This document shows positions 58,261-64,000 of a stretch of DNA of 64,000 nucleotides, piece by piece. A model generated the notes under the pieces. The model made no database searches. It saw only the letters and a list, made by a program, of their open reading frames with translations, and had not been told where the DNA came from. The number at the start of each line of letters is the position of its first letter. Position 1 is the stretch's first letter. Source of the stretch: Cunninghamia lanceolata (lineage: Eukaryota; Streptophyta; Pinopsida; Cupressales; Cupressaceae); contig BSBN01000047.1 in the NCBI GenBank assembly GCA_027924645.1, positions 7,502,001 through 7,566,000 on the forward strand. The letters are read 5' to 3'. Both the position numbers and the translations under genes were made by a program.

Positions 58261-58910
58261 ACTAAAACAATTGAACGGTGAATATATATGCCTAAAAATG
58301 ACATGACTCAGTCTAAATAAATATTCCTAATATTTATTTAAGTCTAATTCCTCTATCAATAAATAAATAAACAAATTTATTTATTCGATTCATATTCCTC
58401 CTAAGTTAATTAAGTATCAAAATATTTAATTACTTCTTCTAAAGGCAAAATTAAATAAAATTCTTTATTTTATTTAATTCTTCCAAACAATTAAATAATT
58501 CTTAATTATTTAATTAAAGTCAATTCTTCTTCCAAATTTAAATAAATAAATCAAATTTATTTAAATTATTTCAATCTCTAAAAATAAAATATAATAAAAT
58601 ATTTTATTTATTCTTCCAAATCATGCACAAACAATTAAATAAATTTATTTATTTAATTTGCTTTCTTATCTTCTAATTCCTTAAAATATCTTCCAAATCT
58701 TCTAAAAATAAATCTTCTTCTTCATGCACACAAAATTAAATAATTTATTATCTAATTTCTCTCAAATCATGCAAAAGCAAATCACAAGTTGAGTTAACTG
58801 ACTCAATCAATCTTGTTTTTATCAATATCTCTTAAATTAGAAAAAAAACATTCTAATTTATGAATGCATATCTTATCTTTATAAAAGAAAGCAGTTAACT
58901 CAAACAAAAC
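58261..58910. other. AT-rich DNA, LTR U3 material without a gene
   Basis: Dominated by TTAAATAAAT / AATTTATTTA phrases with many short inverted repeats. It is probably U3 of the copia LTR to the left, of the gypsy LTR to the right, or of both. The junction could not be found. Confidence 0.45.
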
Positions 58911-59402
58911 AACTTTTGTGTGACACTTGTCTTCTTTCTATTCACGCACATTCTCTCAAGTCTTCTATATCATTGCTCTTCTCATTCTTTCTATATTGTT
59001 GATCTTCTTTCTCTCAAGTCTATAAATTGAACCCTCTTCTTCCATTTCATTCATCCAAGCTTTTAGTATTGTTACTCTGCAGAATTAACAGCGTGCCTTT
59101 GGCACCCAAATCCATTCATTGTTTGCGATCACCCTTTTATTGTATTGAAGCTCATCTTCATTACAAGAAGTATCATAGCCATCTCTCCATCGTCATCTTG
59201 AAAAACAAAGCAAGGAAGTATGCTTCTGAGGGCTTCATTCATACAAAGATCGATTGAGACTAGGCAAACAATGGAAGCAGCAAAGTAGCAAGGTTTGCAC
59301 GGTTTGTTCTTTTGTTATTTGAATCTTTGTTACTTGCAATTTCTATTGAGATTATTGGTTTATTTATTGAGTTTGATAACTTTGACCATATTTGTGGTAA
59401 CA
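58911..59402 (+). repeat. Tat/Ogre-like gypsy 5' LTR, 3' portion (left boundary unresolved)
   Basis: TATAAATTGAACCCTC near 59021 looks like the promoter, downstream of pyrimidine-rich TCTTCTTTCTCTC repeats. The LTR ends TTTGTGGTAACA at 59402, directly before a gypsy-type primer-binding site. Confidence 0.65.
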
Positions 59403-59425
59403 TTTTTGGTGCCCAAAATGGGGCC
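59403..59425 (+). promoter_or_regulatory. Primer-binding site of the Tat/Ogre-like element
   Basis: TTTTTGGTGCCCAAAATGGG follows the LTR end. It has the TTTTTGGNGCC form seen at plant Athila/Tat gypsy primer sites. The tRNA is not assigned. Confidence 0.65.
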
Positions 59426-61421
59426 TTCACCTGATTTAACCCAAAAACTAATCTTTTTGTGCAAGGGTTTTGTACAAAGGAGGATTTGACACTTCTAATC
59501 CATTCTAATGGGCATCTGAGCTTTGTTTCAGTGCATCTACCTTTTCGGCACATTTACCTCCTGAAGCTATGCATTTGTGTTCTGTTATGGTGTATCTACC
59601 GAATGGTGCATATAATCTTTGTTTTAACGCTTTTAACCTTAGTTTTTGCGCTTTTAAAATTCCTGTGCTTCTAAGCTCTATTTCTGTGCATTGAGGCTCT
59701 AAAGCTACACATCTAATCTGAACAGTGATTTAGGGTATTTCTTGTGGTTTTTTCTAACACTAACACTTTTTTGTAGGGATATTCTCTCATCTACTTGCAG
59801 GGTTAAGAGTTGGATAGTCATTCTAGTTGCATTGTTAACACACATCATCTTGTTAAAGGATAGTAATTGAATGTTCATGCAAAATCACATCTAGATCTAA
59901 CTAGGAAGGGAGTAACTTGAATCTTGTTGCATCAACAAATTGAATCTAGTCCCAATGCTAGGAGGATAAAATTGAACCACTGCTATCTTGCTTTCAAGGT
60001 TAACAACTTGCGTGTGTGCCCAAGTAGCTAGCTCATATAGTCTTTTTCATTTTAATTAGGGGAAAGGAACCACTATCTTTCGTGTTTTTTAGGAATGATA
60101 CCAGGCCTATGCTCTCCCCTGTCTTGGGTGACCAAAATGCCAGACATATCATTTTTGCATGTGTTAAACCTTTAGAGAGGTCTGCCCTTGGATATCCTTC
60201 CATCTAAGCGAGAACGACCTTAAGTGGTAACAGGCTAAAGCCAAGCCTTGCCGAGCCACTATAAATAAATTGTGTTTGGAGCAAAAACTTCACACAATGA
60301 GTGAAGTTGTGTAATACCAACAACCAACCTCCCCCAAAACCCTCCAAGGCACAACTCTTGTAGGCTGGGAGACTCCATAACAGAGAGTAGTGCTACTGCA
60401 TGTATAACCACTCGAACGGTTGCACTTACTAGTCATTCTTGTTTTAGTAGCCCAAAATCCCTCTATTTGTTGGTGCAGAAGGTGGGACCTTCAAAGCTAT
60501 CTTGATTCTTGTGGTTCTTAGTAGAGATAGCAGGGACAATCCTAGGGTTCAATGGGGGTACGAGCCTTGGGAAACCCAGATCTTGGTATGTGTGAGAAGT
60601 GTGTGTTGTGTAGAGGAGTCAGTGCTACCAAGATCCTGAAGCTATCTGCTTTGAATATGCATAGCTAGGGGATCCAACAAATATTGTCTTTACTATCCTA
60701 GGATTCGTAACTATTTTTAGTCAAAAAACTTAAAAAATTACAAAAAATGATCAAAAAAATCATGAAAACTTCTTTATGTTTGCTGTGTTTTATTTGCCAT
60801 AATTGAGAAAATCTGATCAAAAACACCAACTTGCAACCAAGAAACCAAACAACACCAAAAAATGTGTCAAAAAAATTGCAAAAATAATCAGAAAACCTAG
60901 AGTTGCGCATTTGTCCTGCATAGTTACGCATACATTTTGACCTGTTGTGCATTTGTACCAAATTTCTGCACTTTTATCATCTGTTACTGCTCCTTTAAAA
61001 TTTACTAGAATTGTGGTTTTGAACTAACTTGCTATGCATTTATCCTCTATTTCAATGCATTTAGTACTGCGTATCCGCAATAGTGAGCATTTCCACATCT
61101 TTTGGGAGAAAATTTATAGGTTTCATAGGCACCCATTTCAACCTAATTCCAGTTTCTAAGATCTGATATACTGTGCAGTCACCTTTTCCATCCATTTCCA
61201 TAGTGTACCCTCTCTTTCGTTGGTTGTCTCATCTACCTTTTACCACATCTTTCCAAAACAAAGTCAAAAGTTCCATATTAGATTAGTGCAAGACCTTTTT
61301 TAGATCATTTCAGATTCAAGTAACCCTAGTAGGTCACAGAACTTCACTAGTGGTCTTGGTACAAGACTAGTCTCTACACAGTAAATGGGTACCGGATATC
61401 CTTACTTGTGTCTATCATCTT
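59426..61421 (+). other. 2-kb untranslated leader of the Tat/Ogre-like element
   Basis: No convincing gene; short frames on both strands lack domains. GCATTTGTCC / GCATCTACC / GCATTTACC phrases recur at 59525-59610 and 60905-61095. Long leaders between primer site and gag are common in Tat/Ogre elements. Confidence 0.5.
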
Positions 61422-63230
61422 GTGTCGACCAATTTACTGGGAATCATTGATCAAAAAATTCCCTTGTCTAAATCTTGTCACCACAAGTATCCTCTTCTCA
61501 CCAATCTACTTGAGCACCTTACCAAAATCTCTAGTTTCACCCCACTTCTTCCCATGTCATCTCGCATGGTCTTAACTAGATCTCAATACCAAAAACAACT
61601 TGAAATGGCTGGGACATCCAACTGCATTGTATCCCCTCATGACCGTGATGAGGAAATCTCTCATGAAGATTACCAAGGAACCCTCCAAGATCAGAAATTT
61701 CAACGTATGCTCAAAAAAGTGCTCATGGAGGACCTTGGAAGATACTTTCTTCATCTTGAAAACTTAGGACTTAAACTCCCCTCAGACTTTAATCTCAACA
61801 AACTGAAAGAGACCGTAGAGGAAACTCATGAAAACCACACTAGTGAGGATAAAGGAAAGAAAGACGAAGATTCAAACATACCTATGGAAACATTGCAGAA
61901 ACAAATTGAGAGCCTAATGCAGCAAATGATGAATCTCAAAATAGGAACAACCACTAAATATTATTCCTTGGAAGACATTGCACTATATCCCTTTGACAAA
62001 AGTTTGAACATGGTGCCCTCCCCCTTTCAGTTTGAAGTTCCTAAGTTTGACAAGTATAAAGGGAAAGGAGACCCAAGAGATCACATTAGGGAATTTAACA
62101 TCGCGTGCATGTAGGTAGCTCACAACAAAACTTTCTTAATGAGACTATTCCCTAAATCTCTAGGTAGTTAAGACATGGAATGGTTCTCACGACTTCCACC
62201 AGGTATCAAAACTTTTGATGAGTTAGTAAACAAGTTTGTCACACACTTCTCATATAACATTGAACATGAAGTTTCCATGCTTGACCTATTCAATACAAAG
62301 CAAAAAGGTGGCAAATCTTTAGCCTCTTTCTTACAAAGATGGAGACAAATCTCGAGAAAATGCTTATATGATGTATCTGAGAAGTAATTGACGGAGATGT
62401 TTGTCCACAACCTCAACCCTGATCTAAGTTACCAAATCCAAATTCAGTGCCCTACCTCATTTTTGAAAGTCAATGACATGGGATTATTTATCAGGAAAGC
62501 TATGGTCACCAAGGGACAAATAAAGTTGTACAAGGACACCCCTAACTCTAACTACACCATGGACAAGTCAAAGTTTTGGACAATGAACAAAAATATCGTC
62601 AATGATAGAGTAGTTGATGCAAAAGTGGTAGCTCCCAAACAACAACCAATCTTCACTCTCAAAGGAGAAGCAAACAATGCTACACTAAACAAACCCTTCT
62701 CTTGCAAGCCAAAGCCATGGTTCACCTCCAATCCTAGACAAAAATTCACACCACTAGGAGAGTCCGAAGAATCTGCATTAAGAAAGCTATTAGCCAACAA
62801 TGAGATCACTCTTCCTCCAACTAGCGACTATGAACCTCAAATAAAACCTCACTATTGGAAAGATATGGATTTATGTGAATATCATAGAGGAAGAGGCCAC
62901 ATGACCAACAACTGTATCCTTCTCAAACACGTCATTCAAGACATACCTGACCAAAATTAGGTAGGCACTAAAGAACATACCTCTAATGAGACTCATGTGG
63001 CATACAAGGATCCACTCCTCAATCACAATAGGCCATACAACAACAACAACAACAATAACAATTGCAATAGGCAGAATCAAAACAACAGAAACAACAATGC
63101 TAACTATGTGAGCATACCATTCGATTATACTATCAACTGCATATCATAGCACATCCCACAAATCAATGTGGTCACATTCAACCAACAATCAGGACCCAAA
63201 AAAACTGATTACAGTATCATCACCCGCAGT
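61422..63230 (+). pseudogene. Tat/Ogre-like gypsy gag
   Basis: The gag frame starts at 61422 or an internal Met such as MVLTRSQYQKQLEMAG. A Glu/Lys-rich region is followed by FEVPKFDKYKGKGDPRDHIREF near 62030. Then come stops at 62112 and 62170, and the gag core MEWFSRLPPGIKTFDELVNK with FLQRWRQISRKC (62175-62387). After a further stop it continues TEMFVHNLNPDL and a zinc-knuckle-like CEYHRGRGHMTNNC near 62875. The same frame continues past a TAG at 62958 into an Asn-rich tract (63030-63090) and TRSGKVM near 63220. All stops are at Gln-like or nearby positions, so the ancestral frame was long and continuous. Confidence 0.88.
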
Positions 63231-63239
63231 GGTAAGGTC

Positions 63240-64000
63240 ATGTTAAACTTGCTTCCTCTAAGGTCGTCACCTTCTCCATCTAACCCCATACATATAGTGT
63301 CATAGACCAACTTCAGAAAACTCCTACCCACATATCTATCTTAGAGTTGTTGTGTCTGTCTCCCTCCCATAAGGAAATTCTTGATAAACCCTAGTGGAAA
63401 TGACTGTGCCCATGAAGCTGGCCCAAGAGAAGTTTCAAGCCATGGTAGGAAATCTAACCTCCTCTAGCACTATCTTGTTTACCGAACAGGATGACCTTTC
63501 AATGTCTCAGCCTCATAACACACCCTTGCATATTGTTGCCTTCATTCATAAACACCGTATCAAAAGAGTTCTTATTGATGGAGGAGCTGATTTAAATATT
63601 TGCATGCTAAAGCTAGTCCTTACATTGGGGTTCTCTAAAAATGCAGTGGATCCGAGGAAAAAGAACACTATTAAGGCCTACGATGAAGAGGAAAGAACTA
63701 CTAAAAGAATAGTGGTGTTACCAATACAAGTTGGACCAGTGATAAAGGACATTTTTTTCCAAGTCCTAGACAGGGAGCTAGCCTATAATATCCTCCTAGG
63801 TAGACCCTGGATTCATGCCATGAAAGCTATGCCTTCTACCTACCACTAATGCGTCAAATTTCCTCATAATGGTAAACATATCACCATCCAAGGTGATCTA
63901 GATCCTTTTTAGCATTACAACACTATCCGCTCAAATCCTGATTGCATAATTCCCAACAATAGAGCTTCCACATCCCCCATATCATAGCATGATTCTACCT
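63240..64000 (+). pseudogene. Tat/Ogre-like gypsy aspartic protease, cut by window edge
   Basis: From about 63300 the frame reads LQKTPTHISILELL, breaks by a 1-base shift near 63395, then continues 63394-63849 with MKLAQEKFQAMVGNL, the protease active-site block RVLIDGGADLNIC near 63570 and NILLGRPWIHAMKAMPSTYH. A TAA stands where the family has Gln, followed by CVKFPHNGKHITIQGD. RT, if present, is beyond the window. The DGGA active-site variant is common in this clade, so that residue alone need not mean inactivity. Confidence 0.88.

Overview
The window looks like a piece of a large, repeat-swollen seed-plant nuclear genome; a gymnosperm such as a conifer is plausible, but the sequence does not prove it. 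I found no intact cellular protein gene. Nearly every recognisable segment is a transposable element or its remains, many inserted into one another: Ty1/copia, Ty3/gypsy (a chromovirus and a Tat/Ogre-like element), an L1-type LINE, three non-autonomous LTR elements, one tRNA-derived insertion and several isolated LTRs. Most reading frames carry TAG or TAA stops where the family has Gln (CAG/CAA) or Trp (TGG), the pattern expected from deamination of methylated cytosine in silenced DNA.

Layout, left half. Positions 1-2953 are the 3' end of a copia element (copia-1) with its 3' LTR, placed in or against the 5' LTR of a second element (copia-2). Copia-2 runs from its PBS (3519) through gag, integrase and RT, and is cut inside RNase H at 7309. 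There a 4.4-kb non-autonomous LTR element (7310-11694, TSD ATTAT) carries a 1,106-bp tandem duplication. The RNase H frame resumes for about 30 bp at 11695, breaks again, and reappears at about 27837. The 16 kb in between holds unclassified AT-rich DNA, a young 9.7-kb element (13473-23177, TSD CTATC) with 3.5-kb LTRs packed with TGACGTCA and ATGATG motifs around one unknown ORF, and an isolated copia LTR ending at 27263. The copia-2 3' flank is then split by a chromovirus (28194-40027, near-perfect TSD), and its 3' LTR at 40395 is interrupted at 40813 by a diverged relative of the 3.5-kb LTR.

Layout, right half. From 48364 leftwards to about 41930 lies a minus-strand copia derivative: LTR, PBS, a gag remnant with several zinc knuckles, no pol, then a long unrecognised ORF interrupted by a tRNA-Ala-like insertion. 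From about 57615 leftwards to 49030 lies a minus-strand L1-type LINE (ORF1, endonuclease, RT) broken by a 3.66-kb non-autonomous LTR element (52946-56601) and by a solo copia LTR (50185-51712). After another minus-strand copia LTR (57624 onward), a Tat/Ogre-like gypsy element begins. Its LTR ends at 59402, followed by PBS, a 2-kb leader, gag and protease, and it runs off the right edge.

No pathway or operon is present; the working parts are retrotransposition modules, nearly all broken. The candidates for something undescribed are the unknown ORF of the 3.5-kb-LTR element (19522-17945), the extra ORF of the minus-strand copia element (44532 to about 41930), the small pre-gag ORF of the chromovirus (31523-31858), and the motif arrays built into several LTRs. 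All boundaries and homology calls were made by eye, without database searches.
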